Below are positions 43,845 to 51,950 of a stretch of DNA of 64,000 nt, piece after piece. The stretch comes from Bog-473 sp963836605. GTDB lineage: Bacteria > Actinomycetota > Acidimicrobiia > Acidimicrobiales > RAAP-2. A program made the translations under genes and the position numbers. Location: contig CAWIKB010000008.1 of assembly GCA_963836605.1 (NCBI GenBank), forward strand, positions 124,001-188,000, given 5' to 3'. The stretch's first letter is position 1. Each line of letters begins with the position of its first letter. The notes beneath the pieces are model-generated. The model worked only from the letters and a program-made list of their open reading frames with translations, did not search any database and was not told where the DNA came from.

Positions 43845-44816
43845 TCAGGCTACGCCGACCGGGACCGCGGCGGATCCGACGAAGGCGGCTCGCAGGGAGC
43901 GGAAATGGGCCAAGGCCCCGGTCCCGGCCACCATCACCACGATGTGGCGGGCCCCGGCCTCGGCGAAGCGGGTCAGCTCGGCGGCACAGGTATCGGGCGG
44001 TCCGGCCACCAGATGGCGATGAAAGGCCTTGGGGGGAAGCCCGTAGAGCTCGGAGAGCCACGCCGACCCCTGCACGCGCGCGACGTCACCGTCCGGTCCG
44101 ACGTGGACGAAGGCCACCACGGCCGGCAGCACGGCGTCGGGGGTCCGACCGGCCGCTTCGGTCTCCTCCCGCAAGGCCGTGAGGGCGGTTCCGTATTCGT
44201 CGGGATCCAGGAACAGGGGAACCCAGCCGTCGCCGACAGCGGCCGCCCGGCGGCGGGCGGCCGCGCTGGACCCGCCGATCCACAGCGGCACGGGAGGGGA
44301 AGGCGGAAGTTGACGGTACTGCGGCGCCGGATCGCCCGCGCTGGCCCAGGCCTGCCGCACCGCGGCGAGGCCGGCGTCCATCAGGCGGCCGCGCCGGTGG
44401 AAGTCGACCCCGGCCCGGGCGTACTCGCCGGCATGGATGCCCACGCCCACGCCCAGCACGAAGCGGCCGTCGGACAGGTGCTGCAACGCGGTGACCTCCT
44501 TGGCCACCACCGCCGGCTGGCGAAGGGGGAGTTGGAGGACGCAGCTCCCCAGGGTGAGGTGCTCGGTGGCGGTGGCCGCCACAGCCAGCGTGGTCAGGCA
44601 CTCGTTGATGGGATGCGGCCAGAAGAGATGGTCGACCGCCCACAACGAGTCGGCTCCGGACACCTCGGCCCGGCGGCACAGCTCGGTGAGATCACCGGCG
44701 GTCCCAGAGGTAATACTGTGGGTAGTACCACTTTCGAGGGGCAATTCTCCCTGCAAGGTGGCGGGGAGGATCAATCCGAGAGCCGGACGACGCACTCCGT
44801 TTCCTACCGGCGTCAC
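43845..44816 (-). CDS. LLM class oxidoreductase, probably F420-dependent
   Basis: 323 aa with RRPALGLILPATL, GADSLWAVDHLFWPHPINE, TLGSCVLQLPLRQPAVVAKEV, LSDGRFVLGVGVGIHAGEYA and GWVPLFLDPDEYG, matching F420-dependent TIGR03619-like actinobacterial enzymes. It would carry out hydride transfer from F420H2 on a hydrophobic substrate. It heads a minus-strand chain with the mini-ORF, thiolase, KASIII and nucleotidyltransferase, so it may feed an acyl intermediate to them. GTG start. Confidence 0.87.
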   Translation of the reverse strand: MTPVGNGVRRPALGLILPATLQGELPLESGTTHSITSGTAGDLTELCRRAEVSGADSLWAVDHLFWPHPINECLTTLAVAATATEHLTLGSCVLQLPLRQPAVVAKEVTALQHLSDGRFVLGVGVGIHAGEYARAGVDFHRRGRLMDAGLAAVRQAWASAGDPAPQYRQLPPSPPVPLWIGGSSAAARRRAAAVGDGWVPLFLDPDEYGTALTALREETEAAGRTPDAVLPAVVAFVHVGPDGDVARVQGSAWLSELYGLPPKAFHRHLVAGPPDTCAAELTRFAEAGARHIVVMVAGTGALAHFRSLRAAFVGSAAVPVGVA

Positions 44817-44860
44817 ACCATCATGTTACGCGCCAGCGCCTGCGCTGCCCATTCCGGGCA

Positions 44861-45316
44861 TCATGGTCCGGCCACCGCGCCCGTCGCGCCCCCGGGGGCT
44901 CCCAGAACGGCCAAGCTGCAGCGGGCGGCGCAGATGGTCCGACCTTCGTCATCGGTGAGGGTGATGGCCCAGACCTGGACGGTTCGACCGGCGCGCAGCG
45001 GGGTCGCCGTGGCGGTGAGATGCCCGTCGCGCACCGAACGAAGGTGGCTGGCGTTGAGCTCGATCCCGACCACCTGGCGGTCGGGTCCGGCGGCCAACGA
45101 CGCGCCGAAGCTGGCGGCCGACTCGGCCAGGAGCGCGGACACCCCGCCGTGGAGGATGCCGTAGGGCTGATGGACCTTCCAGGTCACCGGGAGGCGGAGC
45201 ACGACGCATTCAGGTCCCGCCTCGAGCACCTCGACGTCGAGCAGTTCGTGGATGTCGTGCCGCCCGCTGGGAAAGGGCTGGCGCTCATCGGGCTCGGTCG
45301 GAGGGGGAGCGGACAC
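44861..45316 (-). CDS. PaaI family hotdog-fold thioesterase
   Basis: 151 aa. The hotdog helix with HQPYGILHGGVSALLAESAA is diagnostic (HGG and catalytic Glu), and VVGIELNASHLRSVRDG is the following strand pair. Hydrolyses acyl- or aryl-CoA thioesters in the cytoplasm. Located 44 bases before the LLM gene on the same strand; it may release CoA in the same pathway. Divergent from threonine aldolase by 36 bases. Confidence 0.9.
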   Translation of the reverse strand: MSAPPPTEPDERQPFPSGRHDIHELLDVEVLEAGPECVVLRLPVTWKVHQPYGILHGGVSALLAESAASFGASLAAGPDRQVVGIELNASHLRSVRDGHLTATATPLRAGRTVQVWAITLTDDEGRTICAARCSLAVLGAPGGATGAVAGP

Positions 45317-45352
45317 GGCGGGATGTTACCGGTGCTCCGTTAGGCTCGTCGC

Positions 45353-46372
45353 GTGGCCGACGTGGTCGATCTGCGCAGCGACACCGTCACCCAGCCCACC
45401 CCGGCGATGCGCCGGGCCATGGCCGAGGCGGAGGTCGGGGACGACGACTACGGGGAGGATCCCACGGTCCGTGCCCTCGAGGAGGCGTTCGCGCAACGGC
45501 TGGGCAAGCCCGCCGCCCTCTTCGTGCCCTCGGGGACCATGGCCAACCAAATTGCCGTACGGGTCCTGACCACGGCCGGCACCGCCGTGGTGGCCGGGGC
45601 GCGCCACCACGTGGTGGCCTACGAGTACGGGGCGGCGGCCCGCAATGCGGGGGTGCAGTTCCACTGCGTCGACGACGGAGACGGCATGCTCGCTCCGGCG
45701 GACGTGGTCTGGGCGCGCTCGGCGGCCTCGCACCACCACCCCGCCCTCTCCCTCATCAGCCTGGAGAACACGCACATGGCGGCGTCCGGTGCGCCCTGGA
45801 CCATGGAGGGGCTCCGGGCCGTGAAGGATGCGGCCGGGGACCTGCCCATCCACCTCGACGGCGCCAGGCTGTTCAACGCCGAGGTCGCCACCGGTATCCC
45901 GGCGAGGCGATGGGCGGCGGCGGTCACCACGGTCATGTGCTGCCTCTCCAAGGGATTGTGTGCGCCCGTGGGTTCGCTGCTGGCCGGTTCGGCCGGGGTG
46001 ATAGAGCAGGGTCGTCTGGAGCGCAAACGCCTGGGTGGCGGCATGCGCCAGGCCGGAGTGCTGGCCGCACCGGGCCTGGTGGCCCTGTGCGACATGGTCG
46101 AGCGGCTGGCCGAGGACCATGTCCGGGCGGCCCGGCTGGCCGACGCCGTGGCCGGGCGCTGGCCGACCTGCGGTCTCGATCCCGCGTCGGTGAAAACCAA
46201 CATCGTGACCTTCGCGCACCACGAGCCGGAGGAGTTGCTGGCGCACCTGGGTGCCCGCGGCGTGCTGGCCGGCACCATCGCTCCGCAGACGGTGCGCCTG
46301 GTCACCCACCACGATGTCGACGATGCCGGCCTGGAGCGGGCCATCGGCGCGCTGACCAGTGCGCCGAGTTGA
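45353..46372 (+). CDS. ltaE: low-specificity L-threonine aldolase
   Basis: 339 aa PLP enzyme of fold type I: VVDLRSDTVTQPTPAMRRAM, AEVGDDDYGEDPTVRALEE, then PSGTMANQIAVRV, the cofactor Asp/Arg in HLDGARLFNAEVA and the Schiff-base Lys in CCLSKGLCAPVGSLLAG. Converts L-threonine/allo-threonine to glycine and acetaldehyde. GTG start; no strong ribosome binding site. Together with the D-threonine-aldolase-like gene at 9.3 kb the organism can attack both stereoisomers of beta-hydroxy amino acids. Confidence 0.93.
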   Translation: MADVVDLRSDTVTQPTPAMRRAMAEAEVGDDDYGEDPTVRALEEAFAQRLGKPAALFVPSGTMANQIAVRVLTTAGTAVVAGARHHVVAYEYGAAARNAGVQFHCVDDGDGMLAPADVVWARSAASHHHPALSLISLENTHMAASGAPWTMEGLRAVKDAAGDLPIHLDGARLFNAEVATGIPARRWAAAVTTVMCCLSKGLCAPVGSLLAGSAGVIEQGRLERKRLGGGMRQAGVLAAPGLVALCDMVERLAEDHVRAARLADAVAGRWPTCGLDPASVKTNIVTFAHHEPEELLAHLGARGVLAGTIAPQTVRLVTHHDVDDAGLERAIGALTSAPS

Positions 46373-46394
46373 CGCGCGCAGTCGAGAGGAGACC

Positions 46395-47288
46395 ATGAAG
46401 ATCCGAATCGGTATCAGCGCCGGCGGCGCTGATCTTGGCCCCGACCAGATGGCGGGGCTCGGTCGGGCCGTCGCCGATTGCGGGTTCGACTCGCTCTGGT
46501 TGCCCGAGGTGCTGTCCCGCCCGGGTCCGGACCCCTTGGTCGGACTGGCCTGGACGTCCGGTGCCTGCCCCGCTCTGAAGATCGGCACCACCATGCTGCT
46601 GCCGGGTCGCAACCTGGTGTGGTTGGCCAAGGCGGTGGCCACGCTCGACGTCCTCTCGGGTGGCCGTTTCCTGCTCACCTTCGTGCCCGGGCTGTCCATC
46701 GGTGGTGAACGAAGCGCCATCGGGATCCCCACGGCCGAGCGGGGCACCCTGATGGACGACGCGCTTCCGGTGCTCCGCCGGCTGTGGGCCGGTGAACCGG
46801 TCACCCACGTCGGCCCGTCGGCAACGTTGCGCGACGTGACCGTCTCACCCCGTCCCGCGCAGGACCCCTTCGACGTGTGGCTGGGAGGGAACGCTCCGCC
46901 GGCGCTGGAGCGGTGCGGCCGCCTTGGTGACGGCTGGATCCCCGCCCTGTGCACCGTGGAGGATGCGGCGTCCGGCAAGAACGTCATCGACCAGGTGGCG
47001 GCGGAGCACGGGCGGACCATCAGCCCCGAGCACTTCGGCGTCAGCATCGCCTACGCCCCGCCCGGAACTGATCTGGGCGCCGAACCGATCAGCGCCCTGG
47101 CCCGCCGAGCCCGGGGCCGGCCCCTGGACGAGATCATCCCGGTGGGGCTCGACGGGCTGCGGTCCCTCATCGAGTCGTTCCTGGCGGCCGGGTTCTCCAA
47201 GTTCATCGTCCGGCCGCTCTCGCCGCCATCGGAGTGGCGAGCTGAACTCGAGCCGTTGGCTGCCGCGGTGGGCGGACTCCAGACATGA
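46395..47288 (+). CDS. LLM class oxidoreductase, probably F420-dependent
   Basis: 297 aa from ATG 46395 with AGAGGAG upstream (an upstream in-frame start at 46359 is less likely). Blocks: RIGISAGGADLGPDQMAGL, CGFDSLWLPEVLSRPGPDP, IGTTMLLPGRNLVWLAKAV, LDVLSGGRFLLTFVPG, DVWLGGNAPPALERCGRLGD. Fits TIGR03854-type F420-dependent oxidoreductases. Its end overlaps the next gene by ATGA. Confidence 0.87.
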   Translation: MKIRIGISAGGADLGPDQMAGLGRAVADCGFDSLWLPEVLSRPGPDPLVGLAWTSGACPALKIGTTMLLPGRNLVWLAKAVATLDVLSGGRFLLTFVPGLSIGGERSAIGIPTAERGTLMDDALPVLRRLWAGEPVTHVGPSATLRDVTVSPRPAQDPFDVWLGGNAPPALERCGRLGDGWIPALCTVEDAASGKNVIDQVAAEHGRTISPEHFGVSIAYAPPGTDLGAEPISALARRARGRPLDEIIPVGLDGLRSLIESFLAAGFSKFIVRPLSPPSEWRAELEPLAAAVGGLQT

Positions 47289-47854
47289 CGTCCTTGAGTA
47301 CGGACCGGCGTGCCGTGGTGCTGGCCTTCCTGCGGCGTCAGCGCGCGGACACGACGCCCCACCTCTTCGGTGATCTGCTCACGCACCTGTGCGGGGTGGA
47401 GGACCTCGTGCGCACCTGGGGCGGCGGCGACCTCCTGGCCCTGGCCGCCCTGGGCCACGCCACCTACGGCACCGACGGCTTCGAGCCCAACCTCCTCGAG
47501 CTGCCGGATCGACCGGTGCTCGCCGCCGCCGTTGGGGCCGATGCCGAGGCGCTGGTCTATTTCTATGCCTCCTGTGACCGCCATGACTTCTACCCCCAGA
47601 TCGAGTCACCCCAGACCACGCCGGCCGATCTGCGGTTCCGTGATCGCTTCAGCGGCGCCGTGTTCGCGCCGAGCACCGACCAGGTGCGGTCCTTTCTCGA
47701 CCTGACCTACGCCAACGAAGCGGAGTTGGCCGCGGCTTCTCCGGGTGGAGCGGCCGAGTGGACCTGGTTGGCCGACTTCTGCGTCCGAACCCGGCGGTGG
47801 GCCAGCCCGCGGTTCTTCACGGGAGCCGCCGAGCTCTTGGGCATCGGGCCGTGA
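47285..47854 (+). CDS. conserved hypothetical HD-like protein (resembles DUF6817)
   Basis: 189 aa. The segment HLFGDLLTHLCGVEDLVRTW followed by LALAALGHATYGTDGFEP has regularly placed His residues in helices, as in HD-phosphohydrolase-like folds; I recall this pattern from proteins labelled DUF6817, but that match is from memory. The C-terminal half contains FYASCDRHDFYPQIE. Coupled by ATGA to the LLM oxidoreductase, so it probably works with it. Function unknown. Confidence 0.75.
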   Translation: MTSLSTDRRAVVLAFLRRQRADTTPHLFGDLLTHLCGVEDLVRTWGGGDLLALAALGHATYGTDGFEPNLLELPDRPVLAAAVGADAEALVYFYASCDRHDFYPQIESPQTTPADLRFRDRFSGAVFAPSTDQVRSFLDLTYANEAELAAASPGGAAEWTWLADFCVRTRRWASPRFFTGAAELLGIGP

Positions 47855-47856
47855 CC

Positions 47857-47912
47857 GGGTCCTGACGGGGCCCTTACGGGTCCTGACGGGGCCCTGACGG
47901 GGCCCTGATCGG
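47857..47912. repeat. tandem TGACGGGGCCC repeats
   Basis: GGGTCCTGACGGGGCCC occurs twice, 21 bases apart, and the TGACGGGGCCC part once more. The block starts just after the stop of the preceding gene. Self-complementary GGGTCC/GGGCCC arms could fold, so a terminator-like role is possible. Confidence 0.6.
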
Positions 47913-47943
47913 ACGAGACGGCTTCTCCCTTACGCTTGCTCGA

Positions 47944-48774
47944 ATGACGGATCGACCCCTGACGATCATGGCAGTCCACGCCCATCCGGACGACGAGGCC
48001 ACCGGCACCGGAGGGATCCTGGCTCGCTATTCCGACGAAGGAGTGCGGACCGTGCTGGTCACCTGCACCAACGGCGAACTGGGGGACGGGCCGGGCGGGG
48101 TCACGCCGGAGGACCCGGCCCACGACGAGGCGGCGCTGGTGCCGCTTCGTCGTGCGGAGCTTGAGGACAGTTGCCGGATCCTCGGCGTCTCGGATCTCGA
48201 ACTCCTGGGCTACCACGACTCGGGCATGGAGGGGTGGCCCCAGAATGAGGCGCCCGGATCGTTCTGGCAGACACCGGTGCCCGAGGCCGGCCACCGCCTG
48301 GCCGACCTCATGCGTCACTACCAGCCCCAGGTGGTGGTCACCTATGACGAGAACGGCTTCTACGGCCACCCTGATCACATCCAGGCCAATCGCATCACGC
48401 ACGCGGCAATCGCGGAGTGTGGGATCCCCGACAAGCTGTACTACACCGCCATCCCCCGTTCGATGCTCCGCAGTTTCGCCGAGACGCTGGCCGCCGCCGG
48501 GATCGACAGCCCGATCTCGGTGGAGGAGAACCCCGAGTTCGGCACGCCCGACGAGCTCATCACGACCGGCATCGACTGCTCGGCGGTGGTCCGGCGCAAG
48601 TACGCCTCGCTGGCGGCGCACGCCAGCCAGAGCGACAACATCTTCTTCCTGGAGATGGGGGAGGAGCTCTTCGGCACCGTGATGGGTCAGGAGCGGTTCG
48701 TCCGGGTCCTCGACACCACGGGCTCCCCCACGCCCGAGGACGACCTCTTCGCCGGCCTCCGCCGGGCGAACTGA
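47944..48774 (+). CDS. PIG-L/LmbE family deacetylase, Mca/MshB-like
   Basis: 276 aa zinc hydrolase. Metal motif AHPDDEA near residues 13-19 and the second site FYGHPDHIQANR; TYDENGFYGHPDH is the exact style of mycothiol S-conjugate amidase (Mca) and MshB. It would remove an acetyl or acyl group from a glucosamine-containing thiol or its conjugates, in detoxification or mycothiol synthesis. Mca and MshB cannot be separated from sequence inspection; length and DSGMEG lean to Mca-like. ATG 47944 stands alone, with promoter in the preceding about 30 bases. Confidence 0.88.
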   Translation: MTDRPLTIMAVHAHPDDEATGTGGILARYSDEGVRTVLVTCTNGELGDGPGGVTPEDPAHDEAALVPLRRAELEDSCRILGVSDLELLGYHDSGMEGWPQNEAPGSFWQTPVPEAGHRLADLMRHYQPQVVVTYDENGFYGHPDHIQANRITHAAIAECGIPDKLYYTAIPRSMLRSFAETLAAAGIDSPISVEENPEFGTPDELITTGIDCSAVVRRKYASLAAHASQSDNIFFLEMGEELFGTVMGQERFVRVLDTTGSPTPEDDLFAGLRRAN

Positions 48775-48905
48775 GCCGGGCCGGCGCCTCTGCTGGGAGA
48801 AGAAGACGCAGACCCGGCTCGTCATTGTGTACGGAGTTCGGGGCCGGAGGGATTGGCCGCAGTCCCCGTGGAATCCCTCGGGCCACGCCGCCCGTAGTAC
48901 CTCGG

Positions 48906-49496
48906 ATGGCAGAATTGACCGTGACCGAGAGCGGGGTGTCCGACGAAGCACTGCTGGCCGGCATGGCGGTGGGGGACCAGAGTGCCACCGTCACCTTCGT
49001 GCGGCGCTACCAGCGTCGGGTGTTCGGGCTGGCCCACGCCATGACCGGGGACAGCAGCGTGGCCGAGGAGGTGGCCCAGGAAGCCCTGATCCGGGTGTGG
49101 CGCCACGCGCCGGTGTTCGATCCGCGCCGGGGCTCGGTCACCTCGTGGGTGCTGACCATCACCCGGAACCTGACCATTGACGCCTTGCGTCTGCGCCGGG
49201 CCGTGCCCACCGACCCGGATGACTTCGCCGCCACGGCGATGGTGAGCCTGGAACACAACCCAGAAGATGCCGTGCTCCGGGGTGACGTGCGTCATCTGGT
49301 GCGCCACGCCCTCTCCGAACTGCCCCCCGAACAACGGAGGGCCGTCGTCCTGGCCTCGGTCTACGGTCGGACGGCTCTCGAGATCAGCCAGGAAGAGGGC
49401 ATCCCGCTCGGGACGGCCAAGACCCGTATCCGGACCGGCCTGCTCCGGCTGCGCGCCACGGTGGAACACGCCCGTGGGTCGGAGGAGGAGCGATGA
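48906..49496 (+). CDS. ECF RNA polymerase sigma factor
   Basis: 196 aa, normal for an ECF sigma. Region 2: RYQRRVFGLAHAMTGDSSVA then EEVAQEALIRVWRHAPVFDP; region 4: LPPEQRRAVVLASVYGRTAL with EISQEEGIPLGTAKTRIRTG as the promoter -35-binding helix-turn-helix. ATG 48906 gives the expected N-terminus. It overlaps the following anti-sigma gene by ATGA, the usual arrangement for co-expressed, antagonistic partners. SigK/SigL-like by look; the inducing signal is unknown. Confidence 0.92.
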   Translation: MAELTVTESGVSDEALLAGMAVGDQSATVTFVRRYQRRVFGLAHAMTGDSSVAEEVAQEALIRVWRHAPVFDPRRGSVTSWVLTITRNLTIDALRLRRAVPTDPDDFAATAMVSLEHNPEDAVLRGDVRHLVRHALSELPPEQRRAVVLASVYGRTALEISQEEGIPLGTAKTRIRTGLLRLRATVEHARGSEEER

Positions 49497-50215
49497 GCAT
49501 CGACCGAACCGACTCGTGCGCAGAGATCTCGGCCGTCCTCCCCGAGTTGGCCCTGGGCGTCCTGACCGGACGCGACCGGGCCGCCGCCCTGGCCCACATC
49601 GAATCGTGCTCGCGCTGTGCCGACGAGCTGGAGCAGCTGGCCCGGGCCGCCGACGCCGTCGTGCGGGTGGCTCCCGAGCTCGAACCTCCGGTGGGGTTCG
49701 AGGGGCGCCTGTTCAGCCGCATGGGGGTCACCGGAGACGCGGCCCCGGCCCTAGCCCCGACGCCGGTCCCGTCCCCGAACAGGCGCTTCCGGACCCGACC
49801 CCGCACGTGGATCCTGGCGAGTGCCGCCGCGGTGGTGGCGCTGATCGTCGGCCTCGGCCTCGGCTGGTCCGCATCGACCCCGTCGACCAACCGGACCCAG
49901 GCGACGGGCCAGCACGCGGCCAACGCGACGGTATCGGCCGCCCTGAGGGAAGGCGGGCGACCGGTGGGGCGCGTCTCCATCTCGGGTGGCTCGAGCCCAT
50001 GGATGAACATGACCCTGGACGACGCCTCGGTCGAGGGCGCGGTGACCTGCCGAGTGGTGACCGGCGATGGAGTGACGCACGTGGTGGGCACGTTCACCGT
50101 CAAGCAGGGTTACGGCGCCTGGGGCGCACCGCTTCCCGTGTCGTCCCGGGACGTCCGCCGGGCCCTGGTGGTGTCAGCCAGGGGGACGGTGATCGCCACC
50201 GCCGCCCTGGGCTGA
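49493..50215 (+). CDS. zinc-containing anti-sigma factor with membrane helix
   Basis: 240 aa. N-terminal ZAS motif: Cys9, then HIESCSRCADEL with His-x3-Cys-x2-Cys at about 35-42, which grips the sigma factor. One membrane helix at about 107-127 (WILASAAAVVALIVGLGLGW), then an extracytoplasmic RskA-like beta-rich domain (SSPWMNMTLDD, VTCRVVTGDGVTHVVGTFTV). Release of the sigma factor by regulated proteolysis is the family model. Coupled to the sigma gene by a 4-base overlap. Confidence 0.9.
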   Translation: MSIDRTDSCAEISAVLPELALGVLTGRDRAAALAHIESCSRCADELEQLARAADAVVRVAPELEPPVGFEGRLFSRMGVTGDAAPALAPTPVPSPNRRFRTRPRTWILASAAAVVALIVGLGLGWSASTPSTNRTQATGQHAANATVSAALREGGRPVGRVSISGGSSPWMNMTLDDASVEGAVTCRVVTGDGVTHVVGTFTVKQGYGAWGAPLPVSSRDVRRALVVSARGTVIATAALG

Positions 50216-50227
50216 CACCGCTTCCGC

Positions 50228-51679
50228 TTAGTAGCGGTAGGTGTCGGGCTTGTAGGGGCCGTCGACCGGCACGCCGATGTAGTCGGCCTGCTCGGGGCTG
50301 AGCTCGGTGAGCTTCACGCCCAGCGCGCCCAGGTGCAGGCGGGCCACCTTCTCATCGAGGTGCTTGGGCAGGACGTAGACCTGGTTCAGGTATTGGCCGG
50401 TCTGGGTGAACAGCTCGAGTTGCGCCATGGTCTGGTTGGTGAACGAGTTCGACATCACGAAGCTGGGGTGCCCGGTGGCGTTGCCCAGGTTCAGCAGCCG
50501 GCCCTCTGAGAGCACGATCACCGCGTGACCGTCAGGGAAGATCCACTTGTCCACCTGGGGCTTGATGTTGACCCGCTCGATCCCGGGGATCCTGGCCACT
50601 CCGGCCATGTCGATCTCGTTGTCGAAGTGCCCGATATTGCCGACGATGGCCTGGTGCTTCATGCCGGCCATGTGCTGCGCCGTGATGATGTCCTTGTTCC
50701 CGGTCGTGGTGATGATGATGTCGGCCACCGGCAAGATGTCCTCGAGCGTGGTCACCTGGTAGCCCTCCATGGCGGCCTGCAGCGCGCAGATGGGATCGAC
50801 CTCGGTCACCACCACACGGGCGCCCTGCCCGCTCAGCGACTGGGCGCAGCCCTTGCCGACGTCGCCGTAGCCGCAGACGACGGCCACCTTGCCACCGATG
50901 AGCACGTCGGTGGCCCGGTTGATGCCGTCGACCAGCGAGTGACGACAGCCGTACTTGTTGTCGAATTTGGACTTGGTCACCGAGTCGTTCACGTTGATGG
51001 CCGGGAAGAGCAGTTCGCCCTTGCTCGCCATTTCGACGAGACGGTGGACACCGGTGGTGGTCTCCTCAGTCACGCCCTTGATCGCATTGGCGATGGATGT
51101 CCAGCGTTGCGAGTCCTCGGCCAGGCTGCGCCCCAGGAGGGCGAGCACGAACTGGAACTCCTCGGACTCCGCCGTCGAGGGATCGGGCACCAGCCCCGCC
51201 TTCTCGAACTCGACGCCCTTGTGGACGAGGAGCGTGGCATCGCCCCCGTCATCGAGGATCATGTTCGGGCCACCCTCGCCTGGCCAGAGCAGCGCCTGCT
51301 CGGTGCACCACCAGTATTCCTCGAGCGACTCGCCCTTCCAGGCGTACACAGGTACCCCCTGGGGATGTTCGGCCGTGCCGCCGGGCCCCACCGCGACCGC
51401 GGCCGCGGCGTGGTCCTGGGTCGAGAAGATGTTGCAGCTGGCCCAGCGCACCCGCGCCCCCAGCGCGGTCAGCGTCTCGATGAGCACCGCGGTCTGAACC
51501 GTCATGTGCAGAGATCCGGTGATGCGCGCTCCGGCCAGCGGCTGGCTGGCCGCGTACTCGGCGCGCATGGCCATCAGGCCCGGCATCTCGTGTTCGGCCA
51601 GGACGATCTCCTTGCGGCCGAATTCGGCCAGCGACAGGTCGGCCACCTTGAATGGCAGCGCGGTCTGGTCAATGGGCAT
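50228..51679 (-). CDS. ahcY: adenosylhomocysteinase (S-adenosyl-L-homocysteine hydrolase)
   Basis: 483 aa. Splits S-adenosylhomocysteine into adenosine and homocysteine, relieving inhibition of methyltransferases. Visible blocks: RITGSLHMTVQTAVLIETL, then SCNIFSTQDHAAAAV, the NAD site VVCGYGDVGKGCAQSL, HFDNEIDM and the C-terminal DGPYKPDTYRY that completes the NAD site of the neighbouring subunit. The actinobacterial insertion between these is present. ATG with AAAAAGGAGTTGCC immediately upstream. The 270-base region before it holds a stem-loop (see feature). Confidence 0.96.
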   Translation of the reverse strand: MPIDQTALPFKVADLSLAEFGRKEIVLAEHEMPGLMAMRAEYAASQPLAGARITGSLHMTVQTAVLIETLTALGARVRWASCNIFSTQDHAAAAVAVGPGGTAEHPQGVPVYAWKGESLEEYWWCTEQALLWPGEGGPNMILDDGGDATLLVHKGVEFEKAGLVPDPSTAESEEFQFVLALLGRSLAEDSQRWTSIANAIKGVTEETTTGVHRLVEMASKGELLFPAINVNDSVTKSKFDNKYGCRHSLVDGINRATDVLIGGKVAVVCGYGDVGKGCAQSLSGQGARVVVTEVDPICALQAAMEGYQVTTLEDILPVADIIITTTGNKDIITAQHMAGMKHQAIVGNIGHFDNEIDMAGVARIPGIERVNIKPQVDKWIFPDGHAVIVLSEGRLLNLGNATGHPSFVMSNSFTNQTMAQLELFTQTGQYLNQVYVLPKHLDEKVARLHLGALGVKLTELSPEQADYIGVPVDGPYKPDTYRY

Positions 51680-51761
51680 GGCAACTCCTTTTTCGATTGG
51701 ATGTCTGGTGCGCGGGCGCGGACCCTTTGCGGGGCCATACGGCGGAAGCGCAGCGCACGTG

Positions 51762-51779
51762 CTCCGACCTCTGTCGGAG
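51762..51779 (-). promoter_or_regulatory. stem-loop in the ahcY leader region
   Basis: CTCCGAC and GTCGGAG form a perfect 7-bp stem with a 4-base loop, about 85-100 bases upstream of the ahcY ATG. The sequence 3' of it contains GCGCTGC as in SAH riboswitches, but the adjacent conserved GAGG spacing is wrong. Could be a leader structure or an operator. Confidence 0.35.
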
Positions 51780-51950
51780 GCCGTCTACCCACGACCAGGA
51801 TACGCCCTCGGGGCGGTCGGGGTGAAACCGGGCGTGATCCGCTCAGCTGGGAAGGTGCTCGAGTCAACACCGACCGGCGCCGACGGGCCACGACGGATAC
51901 CTTCTTGGCCAGGCGACGACGGCGAAGGACTGGTCCTAGTCTTGCGAACC

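Noticed and set aside
51680..51800. SAH riboswitch upstream of ahcY
   Set aside because: Only GCGCTGC is present; the adjoining conserved GAGG and pairing layout are not in place. Left as an uncharacterised stem-loop.
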